Below, in pieces: positions 9,538 to 18,800 of a stretch of 64,000 nucleotides of DNA (position 1 is its first letter; each line of letters starts with the position of its first letter). The stretch lies in contig CAZIKF010000019.1 in NCBI GenBank assembly GCA_964539825.1, forward strand, positions 42,726-106,725, in the 5' to 3' direction. The DNA comes from CAZIKF01 sp964539825 (GTDB lineage: Bacteria; Muiribacteriota; UBA6191). The position numbers and the translations under genes are program-made. The notes below the pieces were generated by a model that saw only the letters and a program-made list of their open reading frames with translations, was not told where the DNA came from and ran no database searches.

Positions 9538-12113
9538 GCATAATCTCCCGTGTTCGTGACTGGTAATGAACTAATCACGGATTCGCCAGCTTCATCACAC
9601 TCTGTTCCCGACCCTACGACCTTCTGAAAGGTAAGTGCTTCTATAGTTGTGCTCACTGTCAGATCAGTGGATAAAATTGGATTGGTGCCACCAATTTCAC
9701 CTGCCTGACAAGCCTGTCGAAGTTCAGAAATGCTACACAAACCAGCCCCTTCCTGGCTGCAGGTTAACAAAGCATTATTGAAATTCACATCCGCCAGAGA
9801 GGATTTATCTGAAAAGCAGAACCCATTCCCGTAGGTGCTGGCCTCATCATTGGGGTCAACTTGATTATAAGCAGATTTCATCAGGCAACTGGAGGTGGCG
9901 CTGGTGACACCCAGCATCACCGCAAAAACTTTGGGATCCAGGGTTACTGCCTGCGAAAAATCTGCTGACCTCATAGAGATGGAGCCATCCAGATTTAGGC
10001 TAAGTAGCTGTAGATTACTTCCGCTACCCTGGTTTGTTAGTAATACGCCAGGTCCCGTAAGACCGGTAGCGGTACTCTCCATCTTCAAAAAGAGAGGACT
10101 GGCAATCGTCGAGGCCAGAGTGATATGCGGCGTGGTGGTGTTGGATATAGAGATGCTCATGGGGATATCTCTACTCTCTAGAACAGTGCTATCCAGGTGG
10201 TTATTGTTGATGGCCCCGTCAGCAATCTTAGCACCAGTGATCACCCCGTCATCCACTTTATCCCCTGTTACTGCTCCGGTGGCAATCTTAGGACTGGTTA
10301 CAGAACCAGTAGCAAGCACATTTGAGTTTACGCTCAAATCACTAATTTTGGCACTGGTGACCGAACCATTGGCAAGCTTGTCACTCGTAATGGCTCCATC
10401 AGCTATTTCGGTGGTAGTGATCGCGTCATTAGCTATTTTGTCGGTGGTGATTACTCCATCCTGGATTTTAGCCTGGGTCACCGCACCGTCAGCAATTTTT
10501 ACATCGGTGACGGCTCCATCTTCAATTTTGGCGGTTACTACCGCTCCGTCGGCTATTTTCGTTTCATCGACCGCTTTCGCCGCAAGGTCCTCTGTTAAGA
10601 TAGTTCCGTCTTGAATCACTGCTCCGGAAATCATATCTGAATCACCCTGGAAGACTACGTCTCGGAGTGAAATCTCCGTCTTAGTCCCATTGTTTTGTAT
10701 CTTGATTCTCTCCACCTCTCCCTGCCCGGTAACCACGCGGATAAACTTGAGAATTCCGTCTCCATCGAGCGTCCATCGAAATTGACCATTCAAATCTCGT
10801 ATTTCGACGAAATTACTGCCGATTGCTGAATTTGTAGAGGTCACTTGAAAGGTTTTGGAACGAAGCCTGTCAAATTCATTGAGTGTCTGCAGGGTTGACT
10901 TGCTTGTATCGGAAAATCCAGCTCCAAAGGTATTATCCTGGTTTTCAAGCGCGACCTCAACGGGAAGCGCGGTTGAACTTATTTTTCCGCTCGTGACTAT
11001 AGTAGCCAACTTGCTATCAGCAATCTCGGCATTAGCTGCTATATCTACATTCCCGATGGTTCCGTCTTGGATATCAAGTGACTCCACGGCCCCATCCGCT
11101 ATAGCAGTGGAAGTGATTTGAGAAGCTGAAAAACTGTGAACGTGAAAGGAACCGGTAACCACTGAGCCGCTAACAAGGGAGGAAAGTCTCGTAAAAAAGT
11201 CAGAACTAGCGTGATCTTCGAGGGAATGCGCCTGCCCAAGAATATTACCGGAAGTACTGGATGGCTGGGCATCTATTGAGGCACCCACCCCGAAGCTCAG
11301 TTGACCCTGTAGGACCATACGCTGTAACGTCGCTGTTCCACTGACCGTCAGGCTGCCAACTTCAGATCTACCCGCAACATCAAGATCCCCACCCACGGTA
11401 ACATTACCACTTTGATCCGCAACAAAGACATTTTCCTTATCAGAATTTATGACACGGAAGCTTCCTTCCGTTTCAATGGCTCCACTGGCACGAATCGTAT
11501 TGACCTTATCTATGTCTCCTGAGGCTGTGATCTGAAAGATTTCGACACCATCCCCATTCTTGATGGCTAACTGAGATTCATTTGGAGTGATTCCGCTACC
11601 GGTTCCATCGATTGTGAAACTCTTTCCTCCCGCCGTCGTGTGAGTATGTGAAGCCAGTGAATACTGGTCAGCAGCCTTTCCCCCCAGAAATAAGGCATTC
11701 TTGGAAGTAATCGCGTAGGGAACTGTTCTAAATTTTTGAAATCCCAGGTTTCCCCCACCCGATCCCTGAACTACAACTTCAATTCCAAAGGGTTGATCAA
11801 ATGTGACACTGTTAGGAACAGGGATCTCTACGTTAAAGACTCCATCACGGATGGAAACACTGCTGGCGGTATGCGTAAACTGAACCTCTTCCGGTGCCCC
11901 GGTCGCCCCCACGGTTCGGACGGAAAAGGTCATTTGTTTGGTGACCACTCCCTCTACCGGGCGGTTAGTTGCTGCATCCAGGAATCGTCCCTGATACTGT
12001 AGAACCTGAGGTATCTCAGCGCCTTGAATAAAAGGGATAAAGAGAAAAATCAGACAAAAAAACATCCAAATCCCCATTTTTTGATAGATTAGTATATCAA
12101 AACACCGTTTCAT
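9519..12113 (-). CDS. Secreted fibre-like protein with decapeptide-repeat shaft
   Basis: An 864-residue protein. I take the ATG at 12113 because GAGG lies six bases upstream and it begins a signal peptide. A TTG at 12125 overlaps the previous stop (TTGA) but lacks a ribosome-binding site. The head (PQVLQYQGRFLD to VPYAITS, about residues 35-140) matches its paralogue. The shaft contains twelve consecutive ten-residue units of the type V-T-x-x-K-I-x-D-G-A (10212-10571). Such units resemble repeats in phage tail fibres and surface fibrous proteins. A cysteine-rich tail ends in YACCINP. Together these suggest a trimeric or beta-structured fibre exposed at the cell surface, which is inference. 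It forms one transcription unit with the lipoprotein at 12122-13741. Confidence 0.65.
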   Translation of the reverse strand: MKRCFDILIYQKMGIWMFFCLIFLFIPFIQGAEIPQVLQYQGRFLDAATNRPVEGVVTKQMTFSVRTVGATGAPEEVQFTHTASSVSIRDGVFNVEIPVPNSVTFDQPFGIEVVVQGSGGGNLGFQKFRTVPYAITSKNALFLGGKAADQYSLASHTHTTAGGKSFTIDGTGSGITPNESQLAIKNGDGVEIFQITASGDIDKVNTIRASGAIETEGSFRVINSDKENVFVADQSGNVTVGGDLDVAGRSEVGSLTVSGTATLQRMVLQGQLSFGVGASIDAQPSSTSGNILGQAHSLEDHASSDFFTRLSSLVSGSVVTGSFHVHSFSASQITSTAIADGAVESLDIQDGTIGNVDIAANAEIADSKLATIVTSGKISSTALPVEVALENQDNTFGAGFSDTSKSTLQTLNEFDRLRSKTFQVTSTNSAIGSNFVEIRDLNGQFRWTLDGDGILKFIRVVTGQGEVERIKIQNNGTKTEISLRDVVFQGDSDMISGAVIQDGTILTEDLAAKAVDETKIADGAVVTAKIEDGAVTDVKIADGAVTQAKIQDGVITTDKIANDAITTTEIADGAITSDKLANGSVTSAKISDLSVNSNVLATGSVTSPKIATGAVTGDKVDDGVITGAKIADGAINNNHLDSTVLESRDIPMSISISNTTTPHITLASTIASPLFLKMESTATGLTGPGVLLTNQGSGSNLQLLSLNLDGSISMRSADFSQAVTLDPKVFAVMLGVTSATSSCLMKSAYNQVDPNDEASTYGNGFCFSDKSSLADVNFNNALLTCSQEGAGLCSISELRQACQAGEIGGTNPILSTDLTVSTTIEALTFQKVVGSGTECDEAGESVISSLPVTNTGDYACCINP
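10212..10571 (-). repeat. Twelve 30-bp coding repeats (decapeptide units)
   Basis: Exactly 360 bases encode twelve in-register ten-residue units without insertions, from VDETKIADGA through ITGAKIADGA. The units are diverged at the DNA level but keep the phase. The consensus is hydrophobic-T-x-x-K-I-x-D/N-G-A/S. Strict 10-residue spacing suggests a regular coil or beta-solenoid shaft. Confidence 0.85.
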
Positions 12114-12121
12114 AAGGAACC

Positions 12122-13741
12122 TCAAGGACAGGTGAGTCCGGTTTGACCTTCATAAGTTGTGCAACTCTGGCATGTGCCGCTCGGACCTTCATCCACAACC
12201 TTCACCACTCCGTCTATAATCTGAATACAGGGAAACTCATCTGCCACACCTGGAGAAAATGGCCCTGTGAGCAACAGAATTCTTTTTCCGGCATCATTGC
12301 ATTGCGAACTTGCGTAGATGGAATTGCTGTCTGTGTCACAAAAAACCACCACTCCAGAAGTTAACACCGAAGTGAATGCTCCTTCAAAAGTTGTTCTAAG
12401 CTGCCCATCCACTGAAATATCCGTGAGTTCAATCGCGGTAAGATTTGGACTCAATTGGGCGGAACTCCCTGGGATTTGGGCGGAATGGCTCAAGGATATA
12501 ATGGGATCTGCCGGCACAACACCCTGTATCCCAACCTTCACAAGTTCTACTTCTTTGTTTTTCAATGCCCTCGTAGTGACCGCGGCACCAGAGCCCAGTG
12601 TATAGCTGATCGTCCCGGTTTGAGTATTCTGCATCTCAATCGAAAACCCCAGGAATCCACCGGCAAACATTTTGGATGGACGACCGGAGTAATCCACTAC
12701 CGACTGAGGGGGATTGGTATTGAAATTTACGGCTACTTCACGCTCATTTAATAACTCAAGGTTTCCCGCACCATCCCTGGATTGAAATTCCAATACATAG
12801 GTGCCTTCTTCGTTTAAAGAAATAGTTTTGGGTGCGGCTGCTGTGACAAAACCAGTAGTAACCGCGGAAAGGGTTGAAGTCGTTTTATCCTTTTCAGAAA
12901 CCCGGTAGGTTATTGTTAAAGATTCAAAATTGTCCAGGGAGATTTCAACGGCTTGACGGTGGGGCCCTTCCACCGTACTTCCATCGGCGATAAAAATCGC
13001 TGTCACCGGCGCAACTGTATCCACTTCTTCAAACTCAAGGGGTGCACTGGAAGCCTCTCCACCTATATTGGTCGTGACCGATGGACTCAGGTCAAGGGTT
13101 GCCTCCGCTGCCGCCAGGATTGTCTGTGTTCCATCAAACTCCAATCCAATTCCTTCAACTCTTACCTTCCGCAGCAAGCCTGCGTCTACCTGGACTACTC
13201 CTGAATCTGGAGGAGCAACACCAGTCAGGCATTGATCCGGAAAATTGGCAACTATCGGCACAAATAGATCAGAAGCTGTGATGGTTACCCGAAATTGACA
13301 GATTTTATCCTTAAGTCCTGAAACAGCTTTTCGCAGTACGGAATAAGCCGTCGATTTCGCAGCCAGATCCTTGCTTAGCTCCTCATTGTTTGCAGCAGGA
13401 TTTTCTCCGAGAACCTCATTCCAGGAAAAGGAAGCTGAATCTTGCACTGGCTCAGGCTTTTGAAGGTGATAGGTGGAAAGATCAAGGTCTGAGACAATTT
13501 TGGACTTGGAGAGATTTAAAGCCTGCCCAAAGGAAATTCTAAGAACCGCCTGGGGTGCTCCCGAAGCAGTCCCCAAACCTGAGCCAGTACTGGCTCCGCC
13601 TCCACCACAACCCTGGAAAAAGACGACCAGGGAAACAAGGGCTCCCAAACCCAATATCCACGAAATAGCCCCGCCTTTATGGATGGGGGACCTATGGTCG
13701 CTTTGCGTATAGCGGATATAAAGTGACCGAAATGGCCTCAA
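12122..13741 (-). CDS. Exported lipoprotein heading the fibre operon
   Basis: A 539-residue protein starting with TTG at 13741. That start is supported by GGAGG six bases upstream, and no ATG precedes the hydrophobic segment. A long basic n-region is followed by a membrane helix (26-41) and a lipobox, FFQGC, with C45 as the probable lipidated residue, then a Gly/Ser linker. Around residues 240-345 is a beta-sandwich-like segment with the phrase YVLEFQSRDGAGNLE, which resembles the bacterial Ig-like/CHB_HEX_C type domain. A cysteine cluster lies near the C-terminus. The stop overlaps the next frame. It is probably anchored in the outer membrane and may hold or export the two fibre proteins encoded downstream. 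Its function is otherwise unrecognised. Confidence 0.65.
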   Translation of the reverse strand: MRPFRSLYIRYTQSDHRSPIHKGGAISWILGLGALVSLVVFFQGCGGGGASTGSGLGTASGAPQAVLRISFGQALNLSKSKIVSDLDLSTYHLQKPEPVQDSASFSWNEVLGENPAANNEELSKDLAAKSTAYSVLRKAVSGLKDKICQFRVTITASDLFVPIVANFPDQCLTGVAPPDSGVVQVDAGLLRKVRVEGIGLEFDGTQTILAAAEATLDLSPSVTTNIGGEASSAPLEFEEVDTVAPVTAIFIADGSTVEGPHRQAVEISLDNFESLTITYRVSEKDKTTSTLSAVTTGFVTAAAPKTISLNEEGTYVLEFQSRDGAGNLELLNEREVAVNFNTNPPQSVVDYSGRPSKMFAGGFLGFSIEMQNTQTGTISYTLGSGAAVTTRALKNKEVELVKVGIQGVVPADPIISLSHSAQIPGSSAQLSPNLTAIELTDISVDGQLRTTFEGAFTSVLTSGVVVFCDTDSNSIYASSQCNDAGKRILLLTGPFSPGVADEFPCIQIIDGVVKVVDEGPSGTCQSCTTYEGQTGLTCP

Positions 13742-13841
13742 GTCCGACCTCCAGGGTTCGGAAAACCACGTGCGCCCCGTCCCATTGGTAAGCGGGGATT
13801 AATGTTCATCCCCCATACTTTCGAGAATTCGACCTCAAAAT

Positions 13842-13870
13842 TTAATAAGTCGAACAAAATTGGTTATCAA
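13842..13870 (-). promoter_or_regulatory. Candidate promoter for the lipoprotein/fibre operon
   Basis: On the minus strand TTGATA (13870-13865) and TATTAA (13847-13842) are separated by exactly 17 bases, about 95 bases before the TTG start. The leader carries a GGGGAT/ATCCCC hairpin (13794-13813). The match is 5/6 plus 4/6 to sigma-70 consensus. Confidence 0.4.
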
Positions 13871-13917
13871 ACATGATTTTTTGTATGAATTTAATTCGAA
13901 GGGAGGAAAGTCCAACC

Positions 13918-15285
13918 TTACCAGTGCCATAAACCAATCTGAGTTTCATCTTGCTCAGACATAGTAAGACGCTGCGCCCTTGAACTCTCCAGATGGATGC
14001 GATAAATCTCATAATTATTATCATAATCGGTCAGATAATAGAGATACTCGTCATTGAATCCAGCCAACAGGTTTTTAAAATGAAAATTCTGTTCCTGAAG
14101 AATTTGTGGTCTCTTTTTTAAGGGATCCACCCATCCAAGCTGGGAGACGATCGATTCTTCAAGTCCGGATTTTAACGAAGAAAAGTAGATCCGGTTGGTC
14201 AATCTAGACCAACAAAAACTGAGCTGTTTCGCGCTCAGGGAGGTTAAAGGAACCTCCGTAGAGGATTTAAGGTCACGAACCATCAATTCCTTGCTATCTC
14301 CAGACAATCGAACGAAAGCTAACCATCGCCCGTCCGGAGAAACCTGGGGATCGGCATCATCTCCAGGGCCAAAAGATACTTTCACTGGTTTTTTACCCGG
14401 TATCCATGAGTAAATCTTGGTTGAGTCAGAAGGGCTTCTTCTTGCGCTAAGGATCATTCTTACACGGGCCTCATCCCAGAAAAACTCTTTAATTTCCTGA
14501 AAGTCTTGGAGATGTTGGCGTGGACTGGTGTTTTCCTTGCCCAGATCAAAGGGAATGGACAAAAGCATCGTCTTTCCCTTGAAATTCTCAAGGAAAAAGA
14601 CCTCATTCTTACTAACGCTTCGAACGGGAGAACTTATTGCTCCTCGTGCCTTAAAGAGGGGTTCCAACTCTCCGGCATCCACACTCAGAAAAAAGATTCC
14701 ATCTCTTCCATCAGGAACCTTTAGAACTACAAGGAATCCCTCTCGATCCGAAGGACTTGAATAAAGTCTTTCAAGATTCACATTGGAATATGGTCTCAGG
14801 TCCGCCCCATTATCAAGCATGGTGAAGATCATCTTAGCCCGCTTGAAAAAAATCCTGGAACGTATTTCCGGATCCTTGACCCTGGCTTCCTCAATTTCTG
14901 TATCCGGTCTTAGCTCGGGAAGATTCAGCTTGTTTCGAGCTTCCAAAATTGTCTTAAGGCGCTGCGCTGAATAACTATTTTTGGGATCGTATTCCAGGGT
15001 TTTTCGAAAATACTTTTCAGCAATTTTCGGGTATCCAAGAATCTCGAAGCAAGCGCCAATCCGATTGTAAACACTGTAGAACTGGGGACGGGAACGAATG
15101 ACTCTCTTGAATTCCTTAATAGCATGAGCACATTGCCCTTTTTTTTGGTAACTGACCCCTAGCCTCAAGACGGAACCAATATCCGTCTGATCATTCGCCT
15201 GCGTGCAGAGACTGAAAAGGTAAAAGAATAGTAAAGATGATACCCTTCGCATAGACTGTAAAGGGAGCAATTGAAAAAAATTCAC
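13918..15285 (-). CDS. Exported TPR plus TolB-like beta-propeller protein
   Basis: A 455-residue protein with a signal peptide that ends near residue 30 (FSLCTQA). Residues 37-115 form about two TPR units (GVSYQKKGQCAHAIKEF, then the canonical Tyr/Pro pattern). From about residue 200 to the end there are WD40-like/TolB-type blades, with the diagnostic DADPQVSPDGRWLAFVRLSG and NNYEIYRIHLES. The gene starts with GTG at 15285, whose stop/start overlap with the upstream binding protein is GTGA. An ATG at 15252 is an alternative. It is the last gene of the ABC importer operon, so it may bind a polysaccharide or protein partner in the periplasm. That role is inference. Confidence 0.65.
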   Translation of the reverse strand: MNFFQLLPLQSMRRVSSLLFFYLFSLCTQANDQTDIGSVLRLGVSYQKKGQCAHAIKEFKRVIRSRPQFYSVYNRIGACFEILGYPKIAEKYFRKTLEYDPKNSYSAQRLKTILEARNKLNLPELRPDTEIEEARVKDPEIRSRIFFKRAKMIFTMLDNGADLRPYSNVNLERLYSSPSDREGFLVVLKVPDGRDGIFFLSVDAGELEPLFKARGAISSPVRSVSKNEVFFLENFKGKTMLLSIPFDLGKENTSPRQHLQDFQEIKEFFWDEARVRMILSARRSPSDSTKIYSWIPGKKPVKVSFGPGDDADPQVSPDGRWLAFVRLSGDSKELMVRDLKSSTEVPLTSLSAKQLSFCWSRLTNRIYFSSLKSGLEESIVSQLGWVDPLKKRPQILQEQNFHFKNLLAGFNDEYLYYLTDYDNNYEIYRIHLESSRAQRLTMSEQDETQIGLWHW

Positions 15286-16673
15286 AGGCTGTATTTGGCC
15301 AGTTCCCGGTTCATCCTTTTGGCAGCATCAGACAGGTTCTCTTGAACCATTTTTCGAATCTTGGAGGTCTCTCCACCCTTTTCCACGATGGAAATTATCT
15401 TTTCCATCGCCGAGCGTAAAATTATGCGGCACCGGTACCAGGCACTGGATCGGGGCTCCATGTCCCCTATTTTCAACTGTTCAATCCCAGCCCTTCCCCC
15501 TTCTACCTCGCGCATATATTTTTGCATTTTGGGCAGCTTTAAAGAAGCCCTCCGGGTGGGAACATAGAACGTATTCATTGCCCATCGCGCCGTTATTTCC
15601 GGGGAATTGAACCACTTGATAAAATCCCAGGCACCCCTTGAACGCTCCTCTCCGATACCGCTAAACAGACAAACATTCGTTCCCGACAAGATGGACACAT
15701 CCCGCTTTTCACCGCCCGGGACTGCTGCTACCCCATAAGGGAAATTCAGCTTGTTTGCCATGAATTTTTGTGAAACCGAACTGGTGATGATAAAGGCTAC
15801 TTTCTGGGCTCCAAAATCATTTTGATGATCGTAACCCTGGGTGCGGTATCCCCAACCCTTTGAAATTGCGTTCACAAACCACATGAGGGAGTCTACAGAA
15901 ACCTCCGAGTCAAAGAGCACTTTGGTTTCCTCTTTATTAGTCATTGCACCTCCGCTTTGCAGCAGCATGATTTCAAAGAGCCAGGGGTCAATACTAAATG
16001 CGTATCCTCCAACCGGATCTCTGGAGTCACCTGACTGTGAACGAAGCACCGGTCTACGCTTATCGGGATCAAATACTACCTTAGACTGAACCAGGGCTGA
16101 TATGGCGGCAAGCTCATTCCAGCTTTTAGGCGGGCGCTCCCAGCCTACCAGTGAGAGAACTCTTTTGTTATACATGAGGACGGGGAAACTCTTGTTAAAG
16201 GGAAGCGAATAGACCTTGCCATCTCCATAAGTGCTGTTGCGCTGAAGAACTTCAAAGAGGTCTGTGAATCCATCCCAATCCTTTATATATGGGCTTAGAT
16301 TCTGAAGAGATTCTTCCCCTTCATCGCGGGTTAACAGCATCGTGACACCTTCATACATCTGGGCTATATCAGGTGTCTTTCCAGCCATCACTGAAGCAAT
16401 GATCTTTTGCTCAAGGATGTCATATCTACCCATGAATTCTTCGTGGACATGGAACTTGTCCTGAGAAGAATTATATTCATTCAAAAGTGAGGTGAGTGTA
16501 TCTCCAAGAGCCCCGGGCATGGCGTGCCAGAAGACAATCTTGCGCTTACCATCAGCGGTCAGCTCACGGGTAGGATCTCCAAGGCAGCCAGTAAAGAAAA
16601 GACATAGGACGAGAAGCCAAAGCAGGGAAAAGCTCCCATATCCTCTTCGCTCTTCTCTCTTCTCTCTTCTCAT
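15282..16673 (-). CDS. Family 1 extracellular solute-binding lipoprotein (sugar ABC importer)
   Basis: A 463-residue protein with a very basic N-terminus, membrane helix and lipobox FFTGC (C30), so it is a lipoprotein. The mature sequence has the hallmarks of the MalE/UgpB family: KIVFWHAMPG near the start, GKTPDIAQMYEG around residue 117, and YSLPFNKSFPVLMYNKRVL in the ligand-cleft region. This family binds sugars, oligosaccharides or glycerol-3-phosphate, and the substrate cannot be read here. It follows the two permease genes with a four-base gap and is coupled to the TPR/propeller gene. No ATPase subunit is encoded in the window, so a shared MsmX/UgpC-type ATPase elsewhere is expected. 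Confidence 0.85.
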   Translation of the reverse strand: MRREKREERRGYGSFSLLWLLVLCLFFTGCLGDPTRELTADGKRKIVFWHAMPGALGDTLTSLLNEYNSSQDKFHVHEEFMGRYDILEQKIIASVMAGKTPDIAQMYEGVTMLLTRDEGEESLQNLSPYIKDWDGFTDLFEVLQRNSTYGDGKVYSLPFNKSFPVLMYNKRVLSLVGWERPPKSWNELAAISALVQSKVVFDPDKRRPVLRSQSGDSRDPVGGYAFSIDPWLFEIMLLQSGGAMTNKEETKVLFDSEVSVDSLMWFVNAISKGWGYRTQGYDHQNDFGAQKVAFIITSSVSQKFMANKLNFPYGVAAVPGGEKRDVSILSGTNVCLFSGIGEERSRGAWDFIKWFNSPEITARWAMNTFYVPTRRASLKLPKMQKYMREVEGGRAGIEQLKIGDMEPRSSAWYRCRIILRSAMEKIISIVEKGGETSKIRKMVQENLSDAAKRMNRELAKYSL

Positions 16674-16677
16674 TCCT

Positions 16678-17658
16678 TCATCCCTTCAATCCGCTAGCGG
16701 CTTCTCCCTGAACAAAATACCTTTGGGCAAAGAGGTAGAAAATAATCAGGGGAAGAATGCAGAAGGTGGAGGCGGCCATCAACAACTCCCATTCCGTACC
16801 CTCCGCCTGTGAAAAATAAGAAATCCCCACCTGTATCGTTCGCATATGTTGGGAATTGGTCACAATCAATGGCCACAACAGGCTGTTCCAACTTCCCAAA
16901 AAGGTAAAAATGGAAATGGTGAGTATTGGCGGAATTGAAAGGGGAATCAAAATTCTAAATAAAAATCCAAACTTTGAACAACCATCGATCATAGCTGCAT
17001 CAAACAGTTCCATGGGAAGCTGCATGAAAAACTGCCGGAGCATAAAGATCCCAAAGACGCCGGCAAGCCAGGGAATAATCAAAGCCATATAAGTATCAAT
17101 CCAGCCTAACTCGCTCAATATCAGGTAATTGGGAATCAAGATCATTTCCTGCGGGACCATCATGGTCGCAAGAAAGACAATGAATAGGAGATTACGGAAG
17201 GGAAATTGAAAAAAAACGAAGGCGTAGGCCGCCAAAATGGATGTGAGAACCTGTCCGAAAGTTGTCACGATTGCGATCACCGCACTATTGACAAAGTAGC
17301 GTGAAAAAGAAGGTTTCACTTTGTTCCAGGCCGTCGCATAGTTTGACCAGAGGAAGGTTTTTTTCTGAATTTGGTCTGGCTCCACCTGATGAATCTTGCC
17401 GCTGAGAATTTCTCTCACCCTGACTTTCACCCCCTCTTCCAGGATCTCTACCTGAACAGGGTCTGAGCCAGCTTGAGCACTGAGATAGGTCTTTTCTCGA
17501 GGAAACCAGTGATTAACGTCAAGAACTTCCGATGGAGACTTCAACGAGGTCAAAATCATCCAGAAAAAGGGGAAACACATGAGGATTCCACCGGTGATAA
17601 GACCGAAATGGACCATGGATTTATGGAAAAGCTTTTGTTTAGCGTGCGATTGAATCAT
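16678..17658 (-). CDS. Sugar ABC transporter permease, MalG/UgpE type
   Basis: A 326-residue inner-membrane protein with about six helices and the cytoplasmic EAA loop (MELFDAAMIDGCSKF, ending in IPLSIP) that docks on the ATPase. It is longer than the usual 270-280 residues. The extra length is a polar loop of roughly 45 residues after the first helix (about residues 50-100, rich in Val, Glu and Lys), which should lie on the periplasmic side. Partners are the MalF-like permease immediately upstream (four-base gap) and the binding lipoprotein downstream. Confidence 0.88.
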   Translation of the reverse strand: MIQSHAKQKLFHKSMVHFGLITGGILMCFPFFWMILTSLKSPSEVLDVNHWFPREKTYLSAQAGSDPVQVEILEEGVKVRVREILSGKIHQVEPDQIQKKTFLWSNYATAWNKVKPSFSRYFVNSAVIAIVTTFGQVLTSILAAYAFVFFQFPFRNLLFIVFLATMMVPQEMILIPNYLILSELGWIDTYMALIIPWLAGVFGIFMLRQFFMQLPMELFDAAMIDGCSKFGFLFRILIPLSIPPILTISIFTFLGSWNSLLWPLIVTNSQHMRTIQVGISYFSQAEGTEWELLMAASTFCILPLIIFYLFAQRYFVQGEAASGLKG

Positions 17659-17662
17659 CTTA

Positions 17663-18607
17663 TCAAGTCCCGTAGTGAACCTTATCTCCTACGAATTTCT
17701 TTTGCAGAATTGTCAGTCCGAAGATGATGATGAACAGTACGTAGGCCATGGCAGAGGCATAACCAAATTCAAAAGTCTTGAAGGCCTTTTCATACAGGTA
17801 GAAAACTACCACGGAAGTAGATCGTTCGGGGCCTCCGAAAGGGGTCATCATGAATACCTGTACAAAGACCTGAAAGGAGGTAATTGTAGACATAATAAAA
17901 ACAAAGAAAGTGGTGGGTCCAAGCAAAGGCCAGGTCACATTGCGAAATTGCTGAAATTTACTTGCCCCATCGATTTCGGCTGCCTCATAAAGATGCCTGG
18001 GAATATTTTGAAGACCTGCCAAAAAAATCACTACATTGTAGCCGAGGCTCTTCCACACGCTCATAACAATGATGCAGCACAGGGCCACGCTGGGGCCATG
18101 AAGAATATCAGGTAATGAGCCCCCTACAGATTCCACCATCACCTGAAAAATACCTTTAGATTCCTGAAGCCAGCCAGAGGGTGTAATGCCTACCATTTTC
18201 AGGATTTGGTTAAAAAACCCTGAATTCTTCTCAAAGAGCCATTTCCAAACCAGTGCTACGGCTGCAATGGAGGTAATTACCGGCAAATAGTAGATCGTTC
18301 TATAGATCCCAAGACCCTTGAGTTTCTGGTTGAGCAGGAGGGCAACAAAAAGGGCAATAAAAATACCTACAGGAACTGAACCAACAGCAAAATACACGGT
18401 ATTTACCATGGCCTTCCAAAACTCAATGTCTGCGGCAAGCTCGAGATAATTCTCAATCCCGATAAAGTGACGCATCGGATTCTTGAGACTGCCTCGAAAA
18501 ATAGAGAGCAGGAAAGAGTAAATTACCGGGAAAATGTGAAAAACAAGCAGGATGAGCGCTGCTGGAAAGACGTAAAAAAAAGCCGAATAATCGTTTCGAT
18601 CCCGCAT
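17663..18607 (-). CDS. Sugar ABC transporter permease, MalF/UgpA type
   Basis: A 314-residue inner-membrane protein with six predicted helices and a conserved EAA motif (LYEAAEIDGASKF, followed by VTWPLLGPT). It is the first gene of the importer operon 18607-13918 and pairs with the MalG-like permease to form the translocation channel. The ATG at 18607 begins MRDRNDYSAFFYVFPA, a normal N-terminus for the family. Length and topology are typical. Confidence 0.88.
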   Translation of the reverse strand: MRDRNDYSAFFYVFPAALILLVFHIFPVIYSFLLSIFRGSLKNPMRHFIGIENYLELAADIEFWKAMVNTVYFAVGSVPVGIFIALFVALLLNQKLKGLGIYRTIYYLPVITSIAAVALVWKWLFEKNSGFFNQILKMVGITPSGWLQESKGIFQVMVESVGGSLPDILHGPSVALCCIIVMSVWKSLGYNVVIFLAGLQNIPRHLYEAAEIDGASKFQQFRNVTWPLLGPTTFFVFIMSTITSFQVFVQVFMMTPFGGPERSTSVVVFYLYEKAFKTFEFGYASAMAYVLFIIIFGLTILQKKFVGDKVHYGT

Positions 18608-18648
18608 GATTCCTGCCAGGAAGAAGTCCTTCCCAAAAAAGCTTTACT

Positions 18649-18678
18649 AGAATACGACGGCAGACCCCGAAGTGTAAA
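18649..18678 (-). promoter_or_regulatory. Candidate promoter for the ABC importer operon
   Basis: TTTACA (18678-18673) and TATTCT (18654-18649) are spaced by 18 bases on the minus strand, about 40 bases before the first permease start. The match is 5/6 and 4/6 to sigma-70 consensus. Confidence 0.4.
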
Positions 18679-18800
18679 AAATTAATTCCGATCACCCTAC
18701 TCATCAACGCACCGACCACTCATGAATTCTTGTGGATTAGTAAAGATTTCTTGTCAGAAGTCCGACATTAGTTCAAGAATCTTTGACACCACCGATTTCA

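Noticed and set aside
10212..10571. 30-bp periodic repeat as a CRISPR array
   Set aside because: The repeats are diverged, contiguous without unique spacers, and lie in frame in a coding region; no cas genes nearby.
9895..10614. A 239-codon open frame on the plus strand inside the fibre gene
   Set aside because: It exists only because the 30-bp repeats of the minus-strand gene have no stops in this frame. It has no ribosome-binding site or recognisable domain, and its sequence mirrors the repeat.
18783..18800. TTGACA at 18783 as a -35 box
   Set aside because: No -10 hexamer follows at 16-18 bases, and it would lie inside the start of the response regulator gene.
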